Of a stretch of 64,000 bases of DNA, positions 36,001 to 43,917 are shown piece by piece. Below the pieces are notes generated by a model. The model saw nothing but the letters and a program-made list of their open reading frames with translations. It ran no database searches and had not been told where the DNA came from. The translations under genes were made by a program, and so were the position numbers. This stretch comes from Apostichopus japonicus. Lineage: Eukaryota; Echinodermata; Holothuroidea; Aspidochirotida; Stichopodidae. Each line of letters starts with the position of its first letter. Position 1 is the stretch's first letter. The stretch is taken from NCBI RefSeq assembly GCF_037975245.1, contig NC_092568.1, positions 10,749,501-10,813,500 on the forward strand. The letters are read 5' to 3'.

Positions 36001-36622
36001 CCCCTACCCCTATCCGGCCACCCTCCCCTACCCCTATCCGGCCACCGTCCCCTACCCCTATCACCCCTATCCGGCCACCTTCCATCCCCCACATCACCCC
36101 ATTATGCTATTGTCTAATTGGCCAAAAAGAGAAACTCAACGGAACGCGTTTTTTTCTTTCTCAGAAGACAAGTGACTGCGGTTGCCTTCAGGAAAACATT
36201 CTTATTTAAGTATACATTATTATAAACTCTATACTGTCAAATTTTCGATCGAGCTATTATAAAACTAATGTTCAAGTTATCTATGTTGAGGGACAAAATA
36301 ACTTTAAAAATACTCTCTTCTCGATTAAATTTGCTTGACATATTTATACTCCGAACGTGTTATATGGGAACTTTCTGTTATTATCATTTCAACAAATAAC
36401 CTCTATACCTACACTGACTTGTATATATTTTAATACAATGTATTATGTGCATTATATCATCCTCTCGGATGAAAAAAAAAAAAAACGCAGGAGATTTAAA
36501 ATAGGACAAATTTTAGTTTAGGGGTCTTCTGTTTACTCACCAACTTTGATAACTTCTCCGCCAGTTAGATGTGACGCCATAAGTGCGAGTAAAACGCTCG
36601 CAAAGAAAATATATTTCCCCAT
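7390..36622 (-). CDS. Ionotropic glutamate receptor (iGluR A), complete, 12 exons, divergent pore
   Basis: Spliced gene join on the minus strand: 36622-36541, 25564-25370, 24046-23801, 23303-23125, 22071-22018, 21036-20986 (tentative), 18801-18619, 15504-15397, 14528-14391, 13672-13500, 10301-10214, 8580-7390. All junctions are GT-AG and phases match throughout, giving about 895 residues, normal for the family. Residues 1-21 form a signal peptide, about 22-400 the LIVBP-like amino-terminal domain, about 413-540 ligand-binding half S1, M1 548-575, re-entrant M2 597-615, M3 625-650, S2 about 655-815 and M4 821-847, then a short cytoplasmic tail. Ligand contacts T509, R514 and E731 and the S2 disulfide pair C744/C799 are present, but the usual S1 proline is S507. 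M3 reads LYAWNVNSV in place of SYTANLAAF. The family forms tetrameric ligand-gated cation channels in the plasma membrane. Subfamily is unassigned; it looks AMPA/kainate/delta-like rather than NMDA. Very sure of family, unsure of conductance. Confidence 0.92.
8581..10213 (-). other. iGluR A intron 11
   Basis: Contains G/C homopolymer runs (9279-9292, 9877-9888, 10118-10130) and a diverged duplication near 9700-9825. No coding exon was recognised. Confidence 0.55.
9700..9825. repeat. Diverged direct duplication, about 80-bp period
   Basis: Two copies share a core close to CTGGCCTTAGATGCAATTTG (near 9715 and 9797) followed by GGTGC. A related fragment (TTTAGATGCAATATGGTGC) occurs near 42990. 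Probably part of a dispersed repeat. Confidence 0.5.
10214..10301 (-). CDS. iGluR A exon 11 (S1, TGEWDGMI motif)
   Basis: Acceptor TTTCTCAG, donor GTATGT, phase 2 to 0, residues 470-499. YGSLDLSTGEWDGMIRELI is the very conserved Y-G-x-x-x-x-x-T-G-x-W-D/N-G-M-h-x-E-L block of iGluR S1. Confidence 0.93.
10615..11311 (+). pseudogene. 3' remnant of a non-LTR retrotransposon (reverse transcriptase C-terminal part)
   Basis: Open from 10615, it encodes LNESKTEYL, then NYKYLGSLVRD, VIMYGSDTWTV and RRLKLAGHSYR. These are the family's usual N-x-x-K-T-x-x-h, Y-K-Y-L-G, h-Y-G-x-x-x-W and R-R-L-x-x-x-G-H blocks after the catalytic palm. The frame closes at 11205, but recognisable sequence continues in shifted frames (DVVARDIG, then DLPNLMRDRNKW) to about 11311. 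The 5' endonuclease and the YADD active site are absent. A 5'-truncated, frameshifted LINE copy inserted antisense in iGluR A intron 10. Confidence 0.82.
11718..12364. mobile_element. TIR element filled with an AGATATCT palindrome array
   Basis: Imperfect inverted ends of about 31 bp, built on GGCC(G/A)TATGGAAAGCC, sit at 11718-11750 and 12333-12364. Between them lies almost nothing but tandem units of about 20 bp, each containing the self-complementary AGATATCT, often as GAGATATCTC or CAGATATCTG, with GAATTC spacers. No open reading frame. Looks like a non-autonomous DNA transposon whose interior expanded as a satellite; no clear target duplication. Confidence 0.75.
11756..12330. repeat. Tandem array of palindromic ~20-bp units
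   Basis: More than two dozen AGATATCT cores at near-regular spacing with AATTCAATTT spacers. Both strands read nearly alike. Confidence 0.85.
13500..13672 (-). CDS. iGluR A exon 10 (S1 ligand-binding half)
   Basis: Acceptor TCCCTGCAG, donor GTAAGT, phase 0 to 2, residues 413-470. EPPFFMQK is the usual E-P-P-F-h-M motif, and PYEGYAWELIKDV is the family's Y-E-G-Y/F-x-x-x-L helix. Confidence 0.92.
14291..14345. repeat. Short minisatellite
   Basis: Repeats of CACGTCCCCATTAACACTTC and variants, about three copies, in iGluR A intron 9. Confidence 0.5.
14391..14528 (-). CDS. iGluR A exon 9 (linker into S1)
   Basis: Phase 0 to 0, acceptor GTTTTAG, donor GTAAGT, residues 367-412. Encodes G-F-F-x-x-D-I then W-P-G-K-P and ends RVIKVLAVP, the strand that opens the ligand-binding domain. 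Confidence 0.9.
15180..15263. repeat. (TA)n microsatellite
   Basis: Alternating TA with a few C interruptions, in iGluR A intron 8. Confidence 0.9.
15397..15504 (-). CDS. iGluR A exon 8 (end of amino-terminal domain)
   Basis: Phase 0 to 0, acceptor CGTTTTAG, donor GTAAGT, residues 331-366. ISFRGASGDVSFNDAGDR matches the family pattern h-x-F-x-G-x-x-G-x-V-x-F-x-x-x-G-x-R, followed by NYTINIYSG. Confidence 0.9.
17052..17130 (+). mobile_element. tRNA-derived SINE head, tRNA-Arg(ACG)-like
   Basis: Box A TAGCTCAGTGGG with a D-arm GCTC/GAGC, a CTACGAA anticodon-type loop, and box B GGTTCGAGTCC with a paired T-arm. The acceptor and anticodon stems do not pair, so it is not a working tRNA gene. Confidence 0.65.
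17213..17530 (+). mobile_element. Second tRNA-like SINE head and body
   Basis: GTTGGTTAGCGCGACGG resembles box A and GGGTTCGAGAC box B, about 60 bases apart. A GC-rich, gene-free body follows to about 17530. Either one composite SINE with the preceding head or a second insertion. Confidence 0.5.
18619..18801 (-). CDS. iGluR A exon 7 (amino-terminal domain)
   Basis: Phase 0 to 0, acceptor GACTTGCAG, donor GTAAAA, residues 270-330. Contains RAAYDALVAVAMAMN, the conserved A-x-Y-D-A-V helix of iGluR amino-terminal domains, then a loop with one Cys and LEPYLKQ. Confidence 0.88.
18802..20985 (-). other. iGluR A intron 6
   Basis: Contains a TA-flanked MITE at 20077-20487, C/G runs and no recognised coding sequence. 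Confidence 0.55.
20077..20487. mobile_element. MITE with AAGGCCCGG ends, TA target
   Basis: Terminal inverted repeats AAGGCCCGGTCACACTACA at both ends, flanked by TA. The interior is rich in CCGAT/ATCGG motifs in both orientations and encodes no transposase. About 411 bp, non-autonomous. Confidence 0.82.
20986..21036 (-). CDS. Candidate iGluR A exon 6 (51-bp micro-exon)
   Basis: Between two phase-0 exons lies a 51-bp phase-0 open segment (EVLPIVPLTLLHVHSIQ) ending in a strong CAG/GTACGT donor; its acceptor is GGGTGCAG with a poor pyrimidine tract. It joins exon 5 (NL) to exon 7 (YYTSIS) and supplies the expected strand of the amino-terminal domain. Skipping it also keeps the frame, so an unused or alternative exon is possible. 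Confidence 0.58.
22018..22071 (-). CDS. iGluR A exon 5 (small exon)
   Basis: 54-bp exon with acceptor TTCTCAG and donor GTAAAT, phase 0 to 0, encoding AFDLKVLSNGWHWMFGNL (residues 235-252). The W-H-W-x-x-x-N-L string corresponds to the Y-H/W-h-h-x-T/G-x-L strand found in iGluR amino-terminal domains. Confidence 0.8.
22072..23124 (-). other. iGluR A intron 4
   Basis: G/C-run-rich intron without recognised coding sequence or transposon. Confidence 0.5.
23125..23303 (-). CDS. iGluR A exon 4 (amino-terminal domain)
   Basis: Acceptor TTTTGACAG, donor GTAAGA, phase 1 to 0, residues 175-234. Encodes an acidic helix (FDEEEFEEQAEMLKKRS) and the strand NILVFFTNEEQLAGLV, matching the usual h-h-h-C/F-x-x-x-x-x-h-x-x-h-h pattern of this lobe. 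Confidence 0.86.
23304..23800 (-). other. iGluR A intron 3
   Basis: AT-rich with a C14-class run near 23747-23760. Nothing else recognised. Confidence 0.5.
23801..24046 (-). CDS. iGluR A exon 3 (amino-terminal domain)
   Basis: Acceptor CTATATAG, donor GTAATT, phase 1 to 1, residues 93-175. Encodes the A-V-I-L-P segment, a C-x2-C pair (CDNC) and the FKWSTFILIYEGD strand typical of the middle of the LIVBP-like domain, where the W-x-x-F/V-x-h-I-Y-E pattern is common. Confidence 0.88.
24047..25369 (-). other. iGluR A intron 2
   Basis: Contains MITE family 1 copy 2 (24210-24559). The rest, 24560-25369, shows no recognised feature. Confidence 0.55.
24210..24559. mobile_element. MITE family 1, copy 2 (intact ends)
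   Basis: TTAA target duplication on both sides. Inverted ends AGGCAATGAAGACTCGC and, at the right, the complement of AGGGTGTGAAGACTCGC. 350 bp with no transposase. TTAA targets are typical of the piggyBac and Kolobok groups; the AGG start fits Kolobok-like ends better. Confidence 0.85.
25370..25564 (-). CDS. iGluR A exon 2 (amino-terminal domain)
   Basis: Acceptor AATGCAG and donor GTGAGT; phase 1 in and out, residues 28-93. Begins VSLYGKNTEKDD and contains YKQIL, TYIND, GDQV and TLSK, all shared with exon 2 of iGluR B. This is the first beta-strand/helix region of the LIVBP-like fold. Confidence 0.88.
25690..26331. repeat. Perfect (TTCCC)n satellite, about 128 units
   Basis: 642 bp of uninterrupted TTCCC (GGGAA on the iGluR sense strand) with no substitution seen. 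The reading frames through it are artefacts of the 5-bp period. Confidence 0.97.
26330..26557 (+). pseudogene. hAT transposase C-terminal (dimerisation) fragment
   Basis: Starts immediately after the (TTCCC)n array and encodes LVIPHSNAEQERLFSVVRKN then RSSL and LSSILAMKSQYPE. This matches the hAT C-terminal dimerisation motif h-P-H-S-N-A-x-x-E-R-x-F-S. A TAG at 26513-26515 interrupts; in the same frame a further KAKRAAVNYNKKH follows before TGA at 26555-26557, resembling the usual tail, so the TAG is probably a mutation. The N-terminal catalytic part is absent. Confidence 0.8.
27266..27333. repeat. (TA)n microsatellite
   Basis: Alternating TA with one C interruption. Confidence 0.9.
27979..28041. 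repeat. (GGTACA)n-type minisatellite
   Basis: About ten diverged 6-bp units alternating GGTACA and GGTGCA. Confidence 0.7.
28867..28919. repeat. (TA)n microsatellite
   Basis: Two TA blocks separated by GT. Confidence 0.85.
28993..29028. repeat. (TA)n microsatellite
   Basis: Alternating TA. Confidence 0.85.
29366..29399. repeat. (TA)n microsatellite
   Basis: Alternating TA after (AAAT)n. Confidence 0.85.
29901..30001. repeat. (TA)n microsatellite
   Basis: Alternating TA with few interruptions, about 100 bp. Confidence 0.9.
30722..30775 (+). other. G-rich tract with quadruplex potential
   Basis: At least six runs of three or more G with A-containing spacers on the plus strand; template strand relative to iGluR A transcription. 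Confidence 0.5.
35966..36090. repeat. 24-bp minisatellite, about 4-5 copies
   Basis: Units of 24 bp built from CCCCTACCCCTATCCG plus CCACCCT, nearly identical, in iGluR A intron 1. Confidence 0.8.
36541..36622 (-). CDS. iGluR A exon 1 (start codon, signal peptide)
   Basis: ATG at 36622 opens MGKYIFFASVLLALMASHL, a classical hydrophobic signal peptide, followed by GGEVIKV at the start of the amino-terminal domain. The exon ends phase 1 at a GTGAGT donor. The E-x-IKVG ending is shared with exon 1 of the downstream paralogue, which supports this start. Confidence 0.85.
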
Positions 36623-36634
36623 GACGAGAGATTT

Positions 36635-36650
36635 AACGGTTTAAACCGTT
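36635..36650. promoter_or_regulatory. 16-bp perfect palindrome just upstream of the iGluR A start codon
   Basis: AACGGTTTAAACCGTT begins 13 bases before the ATG. It could be a dimeric protein site or a short 5'-UTR hairpin; role unknown. Confidence 0.4.
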
Positions 36651-38480
36651 CGTTGTATTCCGTCTCGGAAATCCTAAGATATAGTATCTACAAGGAGAAA
36701 ATATTTGGAATACAATCTTTTCACGTAAAGATCGAACGTCCTATAACGGTTTCTCTATATGTTAACTTCCTTGTTGAACACTGATAGGCCAAATCCTTCA
36801 ACGTAAATTAATTCAGTCTTAACCGCGCTGTAAACGAGCGACGAACCAACCGAGAAAAAAATGCTTTCCGAGTCACTTAGACAACTTACCATAGCTAATC
36901 AGGGTCAAGCTTTTACGCATGCGTGCGTTTGTTGTTGAAAAATAACAATTTTTGTTTTTCATTATTATTTTTTTTACAATTGTTCTCGGTTTGCAGATAT
37001 GCACTGTTAACCCTGACGACAATTAGTGATAGTTTTTTTCTCAAATCTTTAATTGTATTTAGAGCAAGCTGATATATGCGTTATTGCCGTATGTATACCG
37101 TACTTTATATAGACACACACACGCATATATATATTTATATATTTATATGGACCTATATACCGTATAGAGCACTGTGAGAAAGTATATTAAATCATATGAA
37201 TGGGAAGGTTCACTTGTATTCCCTAAGGGAGTTCAAACTTGTTGACAATAGCTTCAACACGCAGTGTTAATCCGTTTGGTCGTTTAAAGATATACAATAA
37301 TTGACATACTACTAGTATTAGTGGTGACACTGTGTGGTTGGCCTGGCTGTGCCATGCATAGCATAACAACAGTAGGCTTACAACATTGGCCGAGTCAGGG
37401 AATACTCAACATAGGGTCTGCTGAATCACCACGATAGTATTTAGTCTATCATACGTTACACACACACCACCACCGACCCCCCCTTACCCCTCGGCAGGTC
37501 ACTTCCTTAGAACTCACCCCCCCCCTTCCCCATTTAATCATTTACTTATCACCAAAATACAGCGTAGACTGACTCTTTATTTACTCCAAGTTTCACGGTT
37601 TGACCAAATACAGTTCGTCGACTCAACCCAAGAAAACAAGTTGTATAGGCCTTAAACTCTCCAGAAACTGATACCAAGCAAGGAAAGGATGGTGAGGGGA
37701 GGGGAGGGAGGTGGGGTCGGGTCGGGTGGGGTGGGGTGGGTGTTGTGTGTTGTTCACAGTACCATGAGAATAGAACAAATGTCCATGTTAGTAAGATGAA
37801 ACCTATACAGTCGAAAAATAAACTTGTATAGCAGAGAAACTTCTCAGTGTCAACGCCACGTATTAAAGTAACTAATGTAGAAAACAAACAAGAAGTGAGG
37901 ATTCTTGTCCAATTTGCGTTTGACTGGTGATTAACACCGACTAAAGCCTACACGAGGAAGCGTCTACATGGCCAACGAAATGACGAGAAACGAATCACTC
38001 ATTATTGATTAACCTTCCTTGGTACAATGGAAGAAGAATCTATCATAGGAGGTGTCGATCGATTCAATGTTGTATTTTGAGTGTACCGTGTACTAATAGC
38101 CGGTAAATTTTGGGTGAAATTGTTGACTTAACTTACAACTTCGTTCATCCATGAATAAAGATAAACAAGGACCGGGTAGAAAAATGAACAATACAAAGAG
38201 TAGGCAATACACAACAAGCTCACATTATAGTGGAAAACTTGACCTTCCACTGAAATACTTGACATTAATTTGAACCCTCCGCCCGCCGTATAAAATACTC
38301 ATGCAGGGGGATATTTATATACCGAGTGTAACAACTATATATATTAGAAGCAATCACTGCATACATGGACCTAGTCTTTATGAATTCGATTATGGTCATT
38401 ATTATCAAACTGATCGTGAGTGAAACCTACAAGAGACAAGCCCCCCCCCCAGAAAAATATTTGAGGGGTCATAAAACCTC

Positions 38481-38530
38481 CACCCCCACCCCACCCCACC
38501 CCACCCCACCCCACCCCACCCCATCCCACC
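38481..38530. repeat. (CCCCA)n array
   Basis: About nine pentamer units with one T interruption. Confidence 0.85.
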
Positions 38531-38889
38531 CCTCAATGGCAAGAATGATATATCAAATAATACTTGTGATGTGTACCGGTACAATACTGTATAAACATGT
38601 ATATGCTGTACAACCTACACAGTACAAGTTTCTTAATATAGCACCATTGGTTGTACCAAAGCTCCTCAAAGGGAGAGCGACGCGGCTCTCCTTACTCCCC
38701 CCCCCCCCCACCCACCCCCAACCTTAACATCTTATCCTCCCAGTCAGTACAAATACGGTGGGTGCGCCCAAGGTGACAATTAATTATGTATTAGTTGTGT
38801 TTTGTATCAGATAATGATTTGATGAAGACATCGAGTTATGAAAACAACAAGAATATTCGTATATATATAAATATGTATATACATGTACA

Positions 38890-38890
<1 letters not shown>

Positions 38891-38955
<65 letters not shown>
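38891..38955. repeat. (TA)n microsatellite
   Basis: Alternating TA. Confidence 0.9.
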
Positions 38956-38958
<3 letters not shown>

Positions 38959-39387
38959 ATTATGTATATATACCCGCATTTCCTAGTTTACATATATTTG
39001 TAATTCAGTTGAGATTTTGTTGAACATTTGAATCACCATAGTGATGGTTATATTCCCCTTTAAGTGGCATAGAGATCAAGACCTTGTGACGTTGTTGAGC
39101 GCTAATACAACTATTAGCCTATTCAATTCAGAATGACTCAACAGTGAGGGTCAGGTCATACCCTGTAAAGAATGCACGGTACAGCTTCTTTGTATATGTG
39201 TGTCTCCTCTGAGCATACTTGAAAATACTCAAATATGATCATCATAAGATCGATGTAAGTATCAGAAATTACGGCCTAGTATTAATTGCAATTGACTGTA
39301 AGCTAAATGTCAATGTAATATACTGATATGTACATAAGCACTGTGGACGAAAACAGTGACACCGAGGTGCAAATTGCCACGTCTATA

Positions 39388-39947
39388 GTGCGCCTAGTGT
39401 GCCACAAGTCCTGAAATTTACATATGTCAAATTACATTGATATATGTCGGTTTCTCATGCTCTCATTGGACGATCAGTGTCACATGTTGTTTTCTAGCAC
39501 TCCGATTGCAAGAAATATACATTACGTGAACAAAATCGACATATGTCGAATTAAATTGTCATATTACGGATTTTCGTGCTATGATTAAATTATATATACA
39601 TGTTCATAGGCCCCTGAATCCATACAGTTGAAATTAGAACAGCTAAGTGTTATGTTCACAACGTTCAGTGCATCAAGATTTGCATGAATACCAAAATTGG
39701 AAACCATGACCATGGAAGAACAAGCAAAAAAGACCAGCAGTAGCTTTATATGCATTTTAGTTGGTTGTGCAAGACTATCCGGGTGGCTTTGCTTTTTGTC
39801 AATGCTAATGTCAACATAGTCTCATAGCTAGGCTTGTTTAGTCATGCACATACGTTGATTTCATCCAATCAGAGCACGACAAACTTGCACATGTCAGTTT
39901 AATTCGACATATGTGGATTTCAGGACTTATTGCACACTAGGACGCAC
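39388..39947. mobile_element. 560-bp TIR element (non-autonomous)
   Basis: Inverted ends of about 48 bp sharing CCTAGTGTG, AAGTCCTGAAAT and ACATATGTC. ACATATGTC-like motifs recur inside. No coding capacity and no clear target duplication. Confidence 0.75.
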
Positions 39948-40125
39948 AACACACGTCACTGTGTCATCAATTCTAAAATGGACAAACTTATTTTTATATA
40001 TTTTGTTTTTCATTTAAAAGGCTTAAAAAAGCAATGAAACGGACAAACAAAAACGGATGTGCCGTATAGTGTCGGTTGCTACTAACGTCCCAAAGCCCCA
40101 AAGCCCAAAGCCCCAAAGCACAGGA

Positions 40126-41349
40126 CCTACAGGCATGGGCGGCGATCCTGGGGGGGATGGGGGGATATATCCCCCCCCATGAAAATGGGTGGAGGGGATG
40201 TAATACACCATATCCCCCCACCAAATGCCAGGAATAAGAATATTTTCATGCCTTCATTTATGCATCATCGTGAATGTACGGCTCTTTTTAGCTTCATTTC
40301 TCGCCTATACCATAAACGCAGTGCGATCTTTTCAAATAAACCGTCTTTATAAAGCAAGAATAGTTGACTGTAGGCTTCATTGGCCCTATAACAACAAAAT
40401 GTATTATTGCGCCCACGGTATTGATATAGTACATATATGCACCCTCATAGTATTCATATAGGCCCTATAGTAGGCCTACACACGTACATGTACCCTCGAA
40501 CAGCTGAGAATCTCATGTTACCAGGGTAATGCTTAATTAGGGGCGTCGGAGCGGTTCGCCGGACCAATATTCACGGCGCAAAAAAAAAAGGAGAAAAAAG
40601 TAGCACTAAGAAGAAAAAAAGGCAAAAAATAAAGAACCAAAATGAAAACATACTTCAAAATGTGTTTCAGAAGATTAATCGGGTACAAAAACAGACAAGG
40701 GAGAATGCACAGAAGAAAAGCTCGGGAAGTGCCATTTCCTGCAATCTGGGAGGCACTTTTTCAAAATTTTCTCCATTACGCTACGCGCCAACCAATGGTG
40801 GCGCGTAGCGTAGTTTGACCTTCCAAACGTCCCCCACCCCCCCGATAATTATGGTAGATGGCCACACTCTGATCTTCCGTACCAATCCCAAATAGCTTCC
40901 GACGCCCCTGTTAATACACGTACGTTTCACCTGGATGCCCTAGCAATCGGTACCTAGGAATGTAACTATGTGTAATTATGTATAGGCCTATAATAGCCTA
41001 CATGAGGCCATTTTCTTCATCGAATAATATAAAGAGCTCTCGAACATTCTAACGTAGCGCCTGAAACAAGATTGACAGGGGCAATTTTCCCAAAATAACA
41101 CCCGAAATTAAAAAAAAAGTATTTTGGATCCTGATTATGAGATATTTCGGACATGAAATCCCTATTTTAAAGTTGGGTATATGCCGCTTGGAAACCTCGG
41201 CAAGTGCCGTTTCCGGCCATCTAGAGGGTTTGTAAATCCCAAAATTTTCTTGTACGCTTCGCGCCAACTCATGGTGGTGCTACGCTTAGATAGTCAACAA
41301 GGTCATATCCCCCCACTCGGAAGTACGGATCGCCGCCCATGCCTACAGG
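40126..41349. mobile_element. hAT-like non-autonomous element with 8-bp target duplication, containing a nested insertion
   Basis: The direct repeat CCTACAGG lies at 40126-40133 and 41342-41349. Just inside are inverted ends CATGGGCGGCGATCC. An exact 8-bp duplication is typical of hAT elements. Near the left end is the palindrome GGGGGGATATATCCCCCC (40159-40176). No transposase is encoded. About 375 bp of its length is the inserted element at 40537-40910. Confidence 0.82.
40537..40910. mobile_element. Nested MITE with AGGGGCGTCGG ends
   Basis: Inverted ends AGGGGCGTCGGAGC and, at the right, the complement of AGGGGCGTCGGAAGC. TTAA sits at 40533-40536 and 40911-40914, consistent with a TTAA target. 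A hairpin CTACGCGCCA/TGGTGGCGCGTAG lies inside. The host element carries a related segment near 41255-41290, so the two may be distant relatives. Confidence 0.75.
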
Positions 41350-43266
41350 TTGCAGATTTCAGCCAGCTTGTGGGTCGTGGTGATTGTTGGGGTTTAGAAA
41401 CAGGATGTAGACTGTATGAACAGTTTTACCGTCTTCTCTTACAGTGCAAAATATATGTCAAACAGAGCGGTTGTCGAATTTTCACCGAAGCTGTATAGAG
41501 AGTAAACGAGGGGTTGTCTGGAGGAAAGTAGGGAATGATTACGATAGGAACAAGAGTATATCAGTATATTACAAATGCAATGGAAATTATAACAAAACAG
41601 TCCATGACTTCACCACGCACGTATACACAATCTACCTGCTGTGACGAAAACAAATGCATGTTGCTAAGTTTAAGAGGCTAGGACGGTGGGTTCGTAGGAA
41701 CAAGCGGATAGGATTTCATAAACATAATTATTGTACTGGCAGTTATTCAAGTTCCACGGCTTCCCAAATAGATACCTCGGCGTGAACTACCCGAGGAAGC
41801 CACATCGGCATGTATTATTGTATAGTGCTCGTAAGCGCTACAATATTGGCATTTTACTGGCCAAGTGAACGATACCTACATGACTAGACGTTGAAACTTA
41901 AAAGTTTCATATAGTCTCTGTACATTTGCAGTTTTCAGAGGCTAGCTTCGAAGTCAACTTATTCTGAGCCTGTCACGGCGCTCACAAGCGTCATCACTTT
42001 GTAGGTAGCTACCTGACTATACTTCCATGGTGTGTTGCCCGCCCAAGAAAATAACACCATGAACAACCGAAACGTTCTTCCTAATACTGTAAGCACTCCA
42101 CGCGCACTACAATACTGCGTATTTGCAGGCAAATGCAGTTCAAGTTACCAAGTGGCAACTCTCAGAAGGTAAATGTCTATCAGTACGCATGCGTGATATG
42201 TTTTTTTCATTAACGATTTAATCGGTATACGGGTGACTGGCCATCGGAATTTTCGGTCATAACATAACGCACGGCAAGAGATTTAAGTTTTTATGCAAAT
42301 TTTGATCATTTTCAGCTTACGTTCTTCAAGATGACAAACGATTCTGTTCCGATTTTAACTGTTTCTTCACGTGTGTAAATGTGATGTCCTTTCCACACTC
42401 CCGTATCTCTTGCACAAACTTTCCGGCAAATACTAAAACGGTCTATCCTGCCCAACAGACTATTGTCCTCTTAATTGTGTACAATAACCATAGTTCTTAG
42501 TCTCTTGTCGTCGCTACAAACGCGACTTGTAGTAAGGAAGTGATGTGGATATTTTTTTTTTTGCTTTCCAGAACTATTATGAAACGGTCGACAATGGTTA
42601 TCTTATAATATAGTTATCAAAACAATCATGCCCGGCTAAGAAAGACAGACAAGTCATACAAGAAACATCACCAATTGCCTTCAAATTTCAACCAATGAAC
42701 ATAGTTCTAGCCAACAAACAAACAAAACACAATAAATAAATAAATAAATGTGTCATGATCTAACGTTATCTCCTTTATCTTAATTTTGTGTGCGCAGGGC
42801 TCCATTTTATATGAGAATACAAATCTGAAAGCGTCTTTTACTTTCGAGTTAAGGGATAAGAGTGTGGGCAAGATAAAGTACGGTTTGAGAATCTTTGGTG
42901 AGCACTAGGACACCCGGATTTTTTTGTTAGGTTTGTAGCTTGACTACCGTCATTTTACTGGCCAGATATAATAGTAACAGTGCAGGGTTTAGATGCAATA
43001 TGGTGCTATATTGTGCATATTTTTGAAATAATGTTGATGAATTTTTCAACTGTTTAGATTGTACCGGACATAACGTGTTATGGCTATTAACACACCCCCC
43101 CCCCCCCCCCCGAGAGAGGTTTACGCGGTTGCGCCCTAATTCGCTTCAACTAAATTTCATTTCCATATAGTACATACACATCATTTATCTATGGACTGGA
43201 AGAAATATACAGAAACGTTAACATGTGAAACATTCACACTATAATAACATGATCTACCGTGTAGGT
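41350..43266. other. Intergenic stretch
   Basis: No gene or clear element, apart from a fragment near 42990 related to 9700-9825 and a C16-class run near 43096-43111. Confidence 0.45.
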
Positions 43267-43917
43267 CAGGGTTTCCATAACTTTATCCCCCACGAACCCC
43301 CTGTGGATGTCAGAGTTGTCCACGAGCCCCCAACTTTTCGAGACACGATCTGAGTCATTAATATATTATAATACGCATAACAGTGCTTCGTAAAAGATCA
43401 AGTTCATAGTGTAATATTGAACTGGTATATCATGTTAAAAAAGGCTAGTGACCGCATGTTGTCACTCAATGACAATTTTCAAGCATGAATTCATGCTAAC
43501 TTTGCTCAGTTGTGTCGGGCAAAATGGAGGTCTTCTGGAATTTCTAAAATAATAATAATTACTTTGGCCAACCTTTCAGTTACTTTCTCAGCTCTTTATC
43601 TTCCACGACGTTCTGTCATGCGCACACCAACTTCACAAAGTCATGCGGCCTGTGTCTGTTTCATAATTCAGTTATTTATCACATGCACGGTACGGTACTA
43701 TACTATGGCAACATATATGCGTATATGGAACGCGAAATAGTTTGTCGATGGGTACGACTTTTGTACATTATTAAATTATATGATATATCAGATTTTAGTT
43801 CAACAAAAAACTTACTCTAGTTTTGACTTTCAGAAACGTCTCTCGAACCTCCTGGGATGGACTCGCACCCCCTGGGATGGACTCATGCACCCCAGTTAGG
43901 GAACACCTGGTGTAGGT
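43259..43917. mobile_element. hAT-like non-autonomous element with exact 8-bp target duplication
   Basis: GTGTAGGT occurs directly at 43259-43266 and 43910-43917. The element between (43267-43909, 643 bp) begins CAGGGTTTCCATAACT and ends with the complement of CAGGTGTTCCCTAACT, the CAGGG-TTCCC-AACT style of hAT ends. No transposase. Confidence 0.88.

Larger units (their letters stand above)
25565..36540 (-). other. iGluR A intron 1 (about 11 kb)
   Basis: Holds the (TTCCC)n array, a hAT transposase fragment, five TA microsatellites, G-rich tracts (30722-30775, 30931-30960) and a 24-bp minisatellite (35966-36090). Stretches such as 31000-35900 show no recognised gene or element. Confidence 0.55.
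36623..39387. other. Intergenic region, left part
   Basis: Upstream flank of iGluR A, then G/C runs, a (CCCCA)n array and a (TA)n tract. No gene recognised. Confidence 0.5.

Noticed and set aside
41049-41267. Minus-strand 72-residue frame
   Set aside because: Lies inside the hAT-like element and shows no protein motif.
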